A stretch of DNA of 64,000 nucleotides from an uncultured Gammaproteobacteria bacterium (GTDB lineage: Bacteria; Pseudomonadota; Gammaproteobacteria; HK1): the NCBI GenBank assembly GCA_947258715.1, contig CAMYJH010000011.1:37762-101761 (forward strand). Direction: 5' to 3'. Numbering within the stretch: the first letter of the stretch is position 1; each line of letters begins with the position of its first letter. This document shows, piece by piece, positions 55,440 to 63,169 of the stretch. Under the pieces are notes generated by a model. It had not been told where the DNA came from, did no database searches, and saw only the letters and a program-made list of their open reading frames with translations. Both the position numbers and the translations under genes were made by a program.

Positions 55440-55735
55440 GTCAGTGTGGAGTTCGAATTTCGCGTCGTCCGGCCGCGACGCGGCCGGCTTGGCGATCCGC
55501 ACGCTGATCAGCGGGGCGTTCTTGCCGCGCATCCTGAAGTAGCGCCCGACCCTCGGCGCCCTTCTGGCCCAGAAACGCCGCCGCCACGTCCATGAAGGTC
55601 GGGCCCATTTTTCGGTAGTCCATTGCGTGCCCGTTAAGGCATCCCATGGCCTTCACGACATCCGCCTCCGATTGGGCAAAGGCCGAGCCCGCCCCGAGCG
55701 CCCGCCGGCGCCATAATGAAGACCGTTGCGTTTAT
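55440..55735 (-). pseudogene. Decayed monoheme cytochrome c gene with CLNGH in place of CxxCH
   Basis: A minus-strand frame reads GSAFAQSEADVVKAMGC then LNGHAMDYRKMGPTFMDVAA, like a c551/c5 cytochrome after its signal cut site and like SKGCLGCHAMDSRKVGPALK in the decaheme fusion. The second heme Cys is Gly, the signal peptide has no in-frame ATG (the only ATG is in another frame), and after GAEGR similarity continues in a different frame (YFRMRGKNAPLISVRIAKPA). It lies between the convergent cytochrome operons. Confidence 0.75.
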
Positions 55736-55762
55736 TAAGCCCCCTTAGGGATGAACGGTCAG

Positions 55763-57979
55763 TTACCCCGTACGCGCTACGAAGCCGGTCACCACCAGGA
55801 CGAGCAGGATCAGGCCGATCGCGATCAGGGTGAATCCCAGGACCTTGGAGCCCAAAGTCATCGCCCGCGACGGTGCGTCCACCAGGTACTTCTTGAGCTG
55901 CCCCGTTTCCACCAGACGCTGGTACTCGAGCGCGTGCTCGCGCCTGAATTCCTCCAGCGGCACGGCGCCGGTGAACATCACGATGTCGAGCGGGAACTTG
56001 TCCGGTCGGAAGTGGTTGTTGAAGAAGTGCACCGTGAACAGGAACACGGCGGCGAGCACGGCTTCCTCGCCGTGAACGATCGTTGCAACGTTGAACATCC
56101 ACCCCGGAAGCACCGAGGCGGTCTCGGTCGGAAACGCCAACATCAAGCCGCTACCGCCAATGATCGCCATGCCCCAGAACACCGCCCAGTAGTCGAACTT
56201 TTCCCAGTAGGTCCAGCGGTCGAATACCGGTCGCGGCCTGAGCCCCAAGAACCACGCGAACATGGCGACGATGTCCTTCAAGTCCTGCCAAGTGGGTACC
56301 AGCGACACCGGTCCGAACCACTGGAACGTTTTCCAGTTCCTCCCGATGCGGATCGCGAGATAGACCAGGTGGACGAAGAAGATGCCGAGCATGATCGCCG
56401 CGGCCGCGCGGTGCACGATGGCCGCAATCTTCGGGCCGCCGAACAACGCGGCGACGGCTTTCGCCCAGGCGCTGTCGGCGAAAAATACCGCCATACCGGT
56501 CAAGACCAGCGTCATGACGCTCAAGGCGAACACCAGATGAGCGAGGCGCCAGACCGGCCCGAACCGCTGGTATTGCTTGCCCTGCAGTTGCAATGAATCG
56601 TCTGCGACGACGTGCGGCCGCATCTTGCCTTGCTGACGGTCCCGGTACTCGCGGTAGAACCACAGCACGGTATGCGTCCAGAAGGACACGAACACCCCCA
56701 CCAGCAGCGCGATCATGAACTTCGCCGCGATCCACACCTGGGGATAACGACTGAAATCGTGGGTCGTGGCATGCGGCTCGAAGCTGACGTATCCAGCACT
56801 CGCGTAGGCGTGGCACTGGCGGCAGGTCTCCAGGCGCCTGGCCGGGTGAACCATGGACTCCGGTTCGCTCACAGGCTGGATGGTGTGACTGCCGTGACAG
56901 TCGAAGCACTTCGCCGTATAGGCGTAGCCCAGGGTGGCGACCTGGCCGTGATAGGTTTCGGTATAGGTGCGCAGACTGTCGGCATGGCAAGTACCGCAGT
57001 TCTTGGTGATGACGAGCCTGCTCGAATCCGCTTCCGGCGTTTCGATTTCGTGCGTGGTATGGCAATCCGAGCACACGGCCGCAGAGGGGTCACGCTCCTC
57101 CAATACCTCCTTGCCGTGCACCGAGGTCGCGTAGGCTTCGCGCTGCTTCGCGTGGCACTTGCCGCAGGCATCCGGAATGCTCAGCCGCCACTCGGTGCGC
57201 GCGGCGCTGCCTTTCGGATACACGTAGTGGGCATCGTGGCAGTCGTAGCAGGTGGCATTGGTGCGCGACTGGTCGTCCCGGTTGGGCCGTGCATGAATCG
57301 AATGCATGTACTTCTCGATCTGACTAACCACCACGCCCAGCCTCGCGTTCTCCGCGGTCTTGTTCTCTTTCTGGGCGGTTGCCCATAATGCTTCGTGGCA
57401 TTGCACGCAGCTGACCTTGCGCTGCGCGACTTTCTGGTGCGGAATCTGCGTGATGTCCTTGTGGCACTCGATGCACTGCCGCCTGCCGTGCACGCTGCTT
57501 TCGAAATTCTCCCGGCTCACGTGCAGCGACCGCATTTTCCCATCCGCGCCCGGCATCGCGAATCCCTCGTTGCCGTGGCAGCCCAGGCAGGTCGCGTTGT
57601 CGGGTTTCACCGCGGCCGTTTCGGCAGCAACCGGCTCGGCGCTCTTGGCGCTCGATACCTGCGCGGTGAGAATATGCTGCACGATGGCTCTTAGTTCGCC
57701 ATCGGAAGCGTCGGCCTTGACCGGATGACCCTTGCCTTCCTTGAGCGCCGCGATCAACTTGCTTTCGGCCTGCGGGTCGTCCTTGTATTTCGCGGCGGAG
57801 TCCTTCAGTGCCGGGCCGACTTTCCTCGAGTCCATCGCATGGCAACCGAGGCAGCCCTTGGAATCCAACAGTTCCTCGCCGGTCTGAGCGCGGGCCGCGC
57901 CCGCCTGCAGCATACCCGCCGCCGTCAGCAGCAGCAGCGTCGCTTTAACGACGCGATTCAACTTGCCGGTAGTCGTCAT
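55763..57979 (-). CDS. Decaheme cytochrome c - cytochrome b fusion (CbcL-like quinone oxidoreductase)
   Basis: A 738-residue protein: signal peptide (1-31), a c5-like domain with CLGCHAMDSRKVGP (43-47), then nine more sites (CLGCH, CIECH, CVQCH, CYDCH, CGKCH, CSDCH, CGTCH, CFDCH, CRQCH) to about residue 400. A C-terminal b-type domain with about five membrane segments has His pairs (FWTHTVLWFY, WRLAHLVFAL, IVHRAAAAIM, FFVHLVYLAI). This resembles Geobacter CbcL, which links menaquinone to periplasmic cytochromes. ATG 57979 is chosen for the signal peptide; it overlaps the stop of the small gene upstream. Confidence 0.88.
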   Translation of the reverse strand: MTTTGKLNRVVKATLLLLTAAGMLQAGAARAQTGEELLDSKGCLGCHAMDSRKVGPALKDSAAKYKDDPQAESKLIAALKEGKGHPVKADASDGELRAIVQHILTAQVSSAKSAEPVAAETAAVKPDNATCLGCHGNEGFAMPGADGKMRSLHVSRENFESSVHGRRQCIECHKDITQIPHQKVAQRKVSCVQCHEALWATAQKENKTAENARLGVVVSQIEKYMHSIHARPNRDDQSRTNATCYDCHDAHYVYPKGSAARTEWRLSIPDACGKCHAKQREAYATSVHGKEVLEERDPSAAVCSDCHTTHEIETPEADSSRLVITKNCGTCHADSLRTYTETYHGQVATLGYAYTAKCFDCHGSHTIQPVSEPESMVHPARRLETCRQCHAYASAGYVSFEPHATTHDFSRYPQVWIAAKFMIALLVGVFVSFWTHTVLWFYREYRDRQQGKMRPHVVADDSLQLQGKQYQRFGPVWRLAHLVFALSVMTLVLTGMAVFFADSAWAKAVAALFGGPKIAAIVHRAAAAIMLGIFFVHLVYLAIRIGRNWKTFQWFGPVSLVPTWQDLKDIVAMFAWFLGLRPRPVFDRWTYWEKFDYWAVFWGMAIIGGSGLMLAFPTETASVLPGWMFNVATIVHGEEAVLAAVFLFTVHFFNNHFRPDKFPLDIVMFTGAVPLEEFRREHALEYQRLVETGQLKKYLVDAPSRAMTLGSKVLGFTLIAIGLILLVLVVTGFVARTG

Positions 57980-58188
57980 TAGAGCTTCTTCCCCTGGACG
58001 TGAATTCTGGTGCCAATCCCGACGCTGGCCGGGAACGACACCTGATTGCCGCGGGTCGTGATGTTGGCGGCGCGGACCGCGACGCGGAAGGTGGAGGCCT
58101 CGCCTTCCTTCAACGCCCTGTCTACCGATGCCGCGTAGGCAACCGTCGACACCATCGTTATCAGGCCGATGCACACGCGAGCAAGCAT
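57979..58188 (-). CDS. Small exported protein coupled to the decaheme fusion gene
   Basis: A 69-residue frame with a signal peptide (LARVCIGLITMVSTVAYAAS) and a short polar mature part (VDRALKEGEASTFRVAVRAA). Its TAA overlaps the ATG of the fusion gene (TAATG), so translation is likely coupled. No Cys in the mature part, no known family. A second ATG at 58155 is possible. It may be a subunit, or a truncated remnant kept for coupling. Confidence 0.55.
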   Translation of the reverse strand: MLARVCIGLITMVSTVAYAASVDRALKEGEASTFRVAVRAANITTRGNQVSFPASVGIGTRIHVQGKKL

Positions 58189-58211
58189 AGGCTTGCAACA
58201 TCTGGAAACGG

Positions 58212-58225
58212 TTGATCTGCGTCAA
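58212..58225. promoter_or_regulatory. FNR/ANR-like box TTGAT-CTGC-GTCAA
   Basis: One mismatch to the consensus. The centre lies only about 30 bases before the ATG at 58188, so a class II start would fall inside the assumed coding region. Either the real start is later (58155 or 57979) or the site works differently. Confidence 0.55.
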
Positions 58226-58702
58226 TCCCCGCACGCAGCGTTGTGACCCGATGCCGCCTTGCGGCCATAAGGCCGATGCAACCCGACTGCTGCTGGCAGT
58301 CTACCGTGGCGCATGCGCGCCGCACGACGCGCCCGAGAGCCTCGCGGCGGGCGACAAGGCGGGCGTCGAGTTGCGCGGCAAAGCGCGCCTAAGGGAAAAG
58401 CAGAGATTCGCCGTGTGTTGGAAGCAGCCTACCGAGAGTACGCGCGTTGCCATGGCGCGGCCGCCGAGCGCAACGCCATAATCGAGCCGCGGCTCAGCGG
58501 CGGGACTGGGATGATCTCTTCCTGATGCCGAGGGACGTATCGCGACAATCGGCGCGAGAGCACCGAGATGCAAAAGATGCGCTTGCCCTAGGAGTCTGTA
58601 CCCCATTGGGCGAGCTGCTGCGCGTTGCAGCGCAATCTGACTAGAACCTTTCTCAAAATTGCTGTGCTTGCCGATACGGCGTTAAAAACAGGCTCAAAAT
58701 GC
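58226..58702. other. Region with decayed cytochrome sequence
   Basis: No intact gene. It contains the remnant described at 58399-58640 and the 3' flank of the methyltransferase gene. Confidence 0.5.
58399..58640 (+). pseudogene. Decayed cytochrome c C-terminal module with YARCH heme motif
   Basis: One frame reads REYARCHGAAAERNAIIEPR, where the first heme Cys has become Tyr. After a frameshift TYRDNRRESTEMQKMRLP follows, closely like AYRDDRRESSMMHKMSLP at the end of the tetraheme lipoprotein, and then a TAG. It is therefore a rotting copy of the fourth module of that protein. Confidence 0.72.
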
Positions 58703-59476
58703 TCATTTACTGGCGTGTAAACTCCGCTTTTTCGCCTGTTTTTGCCTTGCCAACACGGTCCGACTTGAAACCTCATCAAACCCCACCTGACGAAACATGT
58801 CTGATAACTCGTCAGCGGAATAAAACATGCGTAGCGCATCGATAAAGTATTCCTTGCAGCCATGGGCCGAGGTCGAGCTTCGAAAAAGCAGTCCGGTAAA
58901 GTTCAGACAAAAACGCAGGTAAGCGTAATAGCAGGTCTCCACTGTTTTGTTGGCCGGCCGCAGCATGTCACAGTGATAGAAGTGTCCACCCGGTTTCAGT
59001 ACCCGCCTAATTTCCCGGCAGACATCCATGATGCGTAAATGCCGCGAGGCGTACTGCAGGGTGACCACCTCGAAATGGTTGTCGGGAAAGGGCAGGGTAT
59101 GGACATCACCGATGGTGCTTTCGATGTGCATACCTAGCTTGCGTGCCGATTCCTGCCCTACCCTCTGCATGGCCTTGCTGCGGTCCATGGCGTGGACATG
59201 CAAATCCGGCTGTTTACTCAAGAGAGCGATGCCAATGGCGTTGGTGCCGGCGCATACATCCAACACTTTCTGCCCACTTTGCACGTCTATGCTGGAAATA
59301 AAGCGGTTGCGCAACCAGTTCCAGAGACCGAGGCTAGCGACATGATTGGCGCGGTCGTAATAACGGGCGACATCAGAAAAAACATCGTCCAGTTCTTCTC
59401 CCCAAATCTGTTTGAATTGCTGCTCCCGATTTTCCTCTCTCAAAGAAAACGGGATCACGTGTTCGTTACTGGTCAT
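58703..59476 (-). CDS. UbiE/MenG-type SAM-dependent methyltransferase
   Basis: A 257-residue class I methyltransferase. The opening FSDVARYYDRANHVASLGLW is characteristic of the UbiE/COQ5/MenG quinone methyltransferases, followed by the SAM loop KVLDVCAGTNAIGIALLS, MDRSKAM, DVHTLPFPDNHFEVVTLQYA and VLKPGGHFYHCDMLRP. ATG 59476 has GGAAG upstream; a longer start at 59521 is possible. It has visibly lower GC than its neighbours, suggesting transfer. Beside quinone-linked cytochrome genes it may modify a menaquinone, which is inference. Confidence 0.8.
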   Translation of the reverse strand: MTSNEHVIPFSLREENREQQFKQIWGEELDDVFSDVARYYDRANHVASLGLWNWLRNRFISSIDVQSGQKVLDVCAGTNAIGIALLSKQPDLHVHAMDRSKAMQRVGQESARKLGMHIESTIGDVHTLPFPDNHFEVVTLQYASRHLRIMDVCREIRRVLKPGGHFYHCDMLRPANKTVETCYYAYLRFCLNFTGLLFRSSTSAHGCKEYFIDALRMFYSADELSDMFRQVGFDEVSSRTVLARQKQAKKRSLHASK

Positions 59477-59630
59477 ATGTCTTGTGCTTCCGTCATTAAC
59501 TGTTGTAGAAGTAAGCCGCAAGGACTGGACACGGCGTTAAGTAAAATCTCCTGCCTGGCTATCAGGCCGCCTGGGCGAGGTCGCCCGGGTCAAAGTACAC
59601 CACATTCGGCGTGTGCCGCTCAACTGAGCT

Positions 59631-60171
59631 CTAACGTCGAGACGTATTGTAAAACGGAAAGTATCGGTTGAGCACAACCCTGAGCGTGGCCGGCGTTTCA
59701 CAGTCGCGTAGGTAGATGTCCTCGTACATGACGCTGCGCCACAGGCGCTCCACGAACACGTTATCGACCCAGCGCCCATGCCGTCCTGCTGATGTCGATA
59801 CCATGGTCCTTGAGCACGTCGGTGAACGCCTCTGAGGTGAACTGGGACCCCCCTTTTGGCCGGTGTTGAATGTTTCCGGCGCGCCATGGTGTTCTAGGGC
59901 GTCCTGATGCGCTTCGACACAGAAGCCGCTGTCCATGGAATTCGACAGCCGCCAGCACTGCGCCCGACGCGAGTGCCAGTCCATGGTCGAGACCGGGTAG
60001 ATGAAGCCCTTGGCCATCGGAACGTAGCTCGATGCCACTCGCCCAGACCTGGGCCGGATGGACATCGTGCTACCCAGCAATCTACGCCACCGTTTGCTCG
60101 CCAATGTGGGCCTCCAGCGCTGTCTTGGCTTTGAATGCGAATCTCTGGTTGCGTCTTTTTCTACGCCTCAT
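59631..60171 (-). pseudogene. IS3-family transposase remnant (orfA start joined to orfB end)
   Basis: It begins MRRRKRRNQRFAFKAKTALE, the typical OrfA start, then stops after EAHIGEQTVA. Shortly after, and in shifting frames, come OrfB integrase-core pieces: SYVPMAKGFIYPVSTMDWHS, GGSQFTSEAFTDVLKDHGID, RWVDNVFVERLWRSVMYEDI and LRDCETPATLRVVLNRYFPF. The middle of the element is deleted and several frameshifts and stops are present. Confidence 0.85.
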
Positions 60172-60350
60172 TTTCTGCTTCTGGTTGTGAGGAATATGTC
60201 AGAAGATTCCACTTAACAAAACCGATCGGCTGTCCAGTTGATGGAGACGCCCTCGTGCACTTCTCGGGGATCTTGAAAGACCCAAAATATCAACCAGTTA
60301 TCTTCCATATTTACGGCCATGAGCTGTGAACAGAGCGAACAAATTACGCC

Positions 60351-60936
60351 ATGCGCCGGGTTGCATGCCCGGACCGTGGGGTGAAGATTGAGGGGGTGCC
60401 CTGGGAGAGCGGCAAGCACCAGCTCACCGACACCCGGGCGTGGTTTCCGGCCCGCTGGGCAAGACGGTTGTCGTGGCAGGAGGACGCCGAGATTTGCCAC
60501 ACCCGCCGGGAGAAACCCTTCCGCCCGGTCGAAACGGCGGTCGAGTGGGGTCATGCGCATCAGGAGCTTTCCGGCGTCAGCGCGATTGGTATCGATGAGT
60601 TCGCATGGCAACGCGGCTCTCGATTTCCGACGCCTGTATACCAGATCGACGAAGCTTCTCGGCGTCTACCGTGTGCCGGTGAGCAACGGCGAGTGAAGAC
60701 ACTGCTGGGCTTCTTTCACTGGTTCGGCGCTGAGGTTCGCTATCTGCCCGGACATGCGGCGCCCTGACCTAACGGTGATCGCCAACAAGGCCGTGGGTGC
60801 CATTGACGTACTCGACCGCCTCCACATCATGGCCAAGATGAGCAAGGCGTTCGACGAGGTTCGGGCTCAGGCGTCGAGAGCGCTTGCAGCCAAGGGCTAC
60901 CAGCCGCTGGTTCCGAGCCAAAGACGCGGAGCCTGA
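60351..60936 (+). pseudogene. ISL3-family transposase remnant
   Basis: GVKIEGVPWESGKHQLTDTR, RAWFPARWARRLSWQEDAEI, IGIDEFAWQRGSRFPTPVYQ and VKTLLGFFHWFGAEV are ISL3 transposase segments including an IDE/DEF catalytic region. Near 60755 the frame shifts, continuing as RRPDLTVIANKAVGAIDVLD and RLHIMAKMSKAFDEVRAQAS before it ends. Both ends of the protein are missing. Confidence 0.85.
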
Positions 60937-61103
60937 TGTCACCGTCGCGGGATTCAACAACAAGACCAAACCGACCTGCGATGATCCTATGGATTCAGGA
61001 TCGACAGAGCCATGGAAATCGGCTTGTATCATGCACTTGGCGCTCTACCCACGTCCAGGTTCAGCCACAGATTCTGATGGCGAGGCAAGAATCTTTTCCC
61101 AAA

Positions 61104-62318
61104 TCACGGCGCCCCGCTTTCAGCGAGCGGCGCCGATTTGTGTCCCCAGGGCGGAAGCAGCCGGACCATCCCCCATAACAGAAACAGCGGCCCAACCACC
61201 AAACTGACGGCGGTCACCAGACCCTCCCTGTGGAATATGACCATCTGATAGGTAAGCAGGCCCTTGCCGGTTTTGGCGATTTCCTGCCCGCCGATGACGA
61301 CGTTCCAGCGCATCATCCACACCGAAAACAGCACCAGCAACGCGCTCACCGTAACGCCAACGATCAGCGCCCTTCCGGTGGTTCCCCGCCAAATCATGTA
61401 CGTGAGCACCAGAAGCGGTATCACGGCGCCGATGCTGAACTGCAGGATAAAGAAAGGCACCAGTAGCGGACCCGTCACGTACTCCACGATCATCTCGATT
61501 CCCTCGCGGCCCTTGTAGATGACATTGGCGAACTCGAGTCCCTCGAGCACCAGGGTAAACATCGCGAACCCCCAAAGCACGTAAGCCAGGCCCTTCAGGC
61601 ACTTCAGGTCAACCGCGATCCTGCGCAGACCGCAGGACAGGACATAGAGCACAATCAGCAGCGCGACCCCGGAGATGACGGCGGAAAACAAAAATACCAC
61701 CGGCATGAGATCAGAGGACCACCATTCCCGGGACTTAAGGGAGCCGAATACGAACCCCACGTATCCGTGCAGCCCGTGCGCGGCGGGTATGCCGATGACG
61801 GCCAGATAGAAAATACATTTCTCGTCGTAACGCATCGCTTTCGGCGAAACGTCGTCAGACCCGAGGCTGGCCAAATGCCACAATCTTCCGGCAAGCCCAC
61901 TGCTGTGCTGCGCCTGTTGCACGAAATAGGGCCGGAACATGAACCAGATTTCCAGCACCAGCAGAATGACGTAGAAACTGGCAAAAAACCCGAAGACGGC
62001 GATGGCCGAGGTCACGTGCGGCGTGATCATGGTGTTGAACGCCCGCTGCGGACTGCCGAGGTGCAACAGCAGGGGCAGGGGCACGAAGATCATGAAGGCG
62101 AGCGCCGTGAGCAAGGCGAACTGCCCCACGGGCTTGAACCGCTCCATGCCGAAGACATGATAAAGACTCGAAACGGTAAAGGCCCCGGCCACCAATCCGG
62201 TGAGATATGGATAAACGACGATCAGCACCGTCCACGGAATGATCGTCTCGTTGGGGTAGACGTAGCCCGTGTACGGGGCGACTTCAACGAGGTGTCCCAG
62301 GAAGCTTTCGGATTCCAT
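61104..62318 (-). CDS. nrfD: NrfD/PsrC-type membrane quinone-interacting subunit
   Basis: A 404-residue membrane protein with about ten hydrophobic segments. NrfD/PsrC proteins exchange electrons between quinones and an FeS partner. Family features include VVYPYLTGLVAGAFTVSSLY, LLLHLGSPQRAFNTMITPHV and RWNVVIGGQEIAKTGKGLL near the end. It starts one base inside the end of the FeS gene (TGATG) and follows it on the minus strand. It shares clear similarity with the decayed copy at 51885. Confidence 0.9.
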   Translation of the reverse strand: MESESFLGHLVEVAPYTGYVYPNETIIPWTVLIVVYPYLTGLVAGAFTVSSLYHVFGMERFKPVGQFALLTALAFMIFVPLPLLLHLGSPQRAFNTMITPHVTSAIAVFGFFASFYVILLVLEIWFMFRPYFVQQAQHSSGLAGRLWHLASLGSDDVSPKAMRYDEKCIFYLAVIGIPAAHGLHGYVGFVFGSLKSREWWSSDLMPVVFLFSAVISGVALLIVLYVLSCGLRRIAVDLKCLKGLAYVLWGFAMFTLVLEGLEFANVIYKGREGIEMIVEYVTGPLLVPFFILQFSIGAVIPLLVLTYMIWRGTTGRALIVGVTVSALLVLFSVWMMRWNVVIGGQEIAKTGKGLLTYQMVIFHREGLVTAVSLVVGPLFLLWGMVRLLPPWGHKSAPLAESGAP

Positions 62319-63169
62319 CAGCTCACCTCCTTGTCGATGCCCACGTAATAGACGTTCGGAGCGTTACCGCTTTCAGGTCGGAGAACCTGCACGCGGTTGT
62401 TGCGGATGAAGAGGCTGATAGGACTCTGCTTGTCGAGGAGGTTGCCGAAGACGCGCGCGCCGACCGGACATGCCTCGACGCAGGCCGGCTGCAGTCCCTT
62501 GGTAATGCGGTGATAACACCAGTAGCACTTCTTCGTAACACCCTTTTTCGCATCTAAGTAACGTGCGCCGTAGGGGCAGGCCTGCACGCAGTACTGACAG
62601 CCGATGCAGTATGTTTCGTCGATGAGAACCACGCCGTCCTTGGTCTGAAATGTGGCGCCGGTAGGACACACCTGCACGCAGGCCGGGTGCGTGCACTGGT
62701 TGCACAGCTTGGGGACGAAGAAAGCCTTTTCCACCTTCGCGTCCTTGTAGCGGTTCGCAAAACGATATTTGCTTTGCGTTCCGGAGGCCGCGATGTTTAC
62801 CGGATCGTGTTGGCTGTCGATACGCGGCTTGGTTTCACCCTCTAAGTAGACGTAGCGTTCGACCCAGGTGTTGAAGTGATGGGCGTCATTGGGAACGTTG
62901 TTCTCGATCTTGCACGCCTCCACGCAACGCAGGCAGCCGATGCATTTCGTGGCATCGACGCCGAAGCCCCAGCGGTGCTTGGTCCAGTCGTAATCGGCGG
63001 TTGGGAACGACTCCGTGGCGGCGGTAGATTCGTTGCTCTTAGCTGCCGCGTTCCGCACGGCGTCCAACCTACCGCCGTACATAAGCGCGCCGGTATAGGT
63101 TGCGGCACGACCGAGACCACGTAGGAAGCTACGGCGTGCAACCGACGAGAGTTTGGTCTTCTTTGTCAC
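62318..63169 (-). CDS. nrfC: NrfC/PsrB-type ferredoxin subunit with four [4Fe-4S] clusters
   Basis: A 283-residue electron-transfer subunit with a twin-arginine signal (ARRSFLRGLGRAATYTG), so it is exported folded. Four cluster motifs are visible: CIGCLRCVEAC, CNQCTHPACVQVCP, CIGCQYCVQACP and CYWCY ... CVEACP. It bridges the multiheme cytochrome upstream (ATGA overlap) and NrfD downstream, the standard order for a membrane quinone-linked reductase or oxidase module. Confidence 0.92.
   Translation of the reverse strand: MTKKTKLSSVARRSFLRGLGRAATYTGALMYGGRLDAVRNAAAKSNESTAATESFPTADYDWTKHRWGFGVDATKCIGCLRCVEACKIENNVPNDAHHFNTWVERYVYLEGETKPRIDSQHDPVNIAASGTQSKYRFANRYKDAKVEKAFFVPKLCNQCTHPACVQVCPTGATFQTKDGVVLIDETYCIGCQYCVQACPYGARYLDAKKGVTKKCYWCYHRITKGLQPACVEACPVGARVFGNLLDKQSPISLFIRNNRVQVLRPESGNAPNVYYVGIDKEVS

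Larger units (their letters stand above)
59477..61103. other. Insertion-sequence graveyard
   Basis: No intact gene. It contains an internally deleted IS3-family copy and a frameshifted ISL3-family copy between the methyltransferase and the nrfCD operon. I could not define terminal inverted repeats. Confidence 0.65.

Noticed and set aside
57980..58234. N-terminal extension of the decaheme fusion protein
   Set aside because: The in-frame 85 extra codons lack protein character and would hide the signal peptide that starts at 57979.
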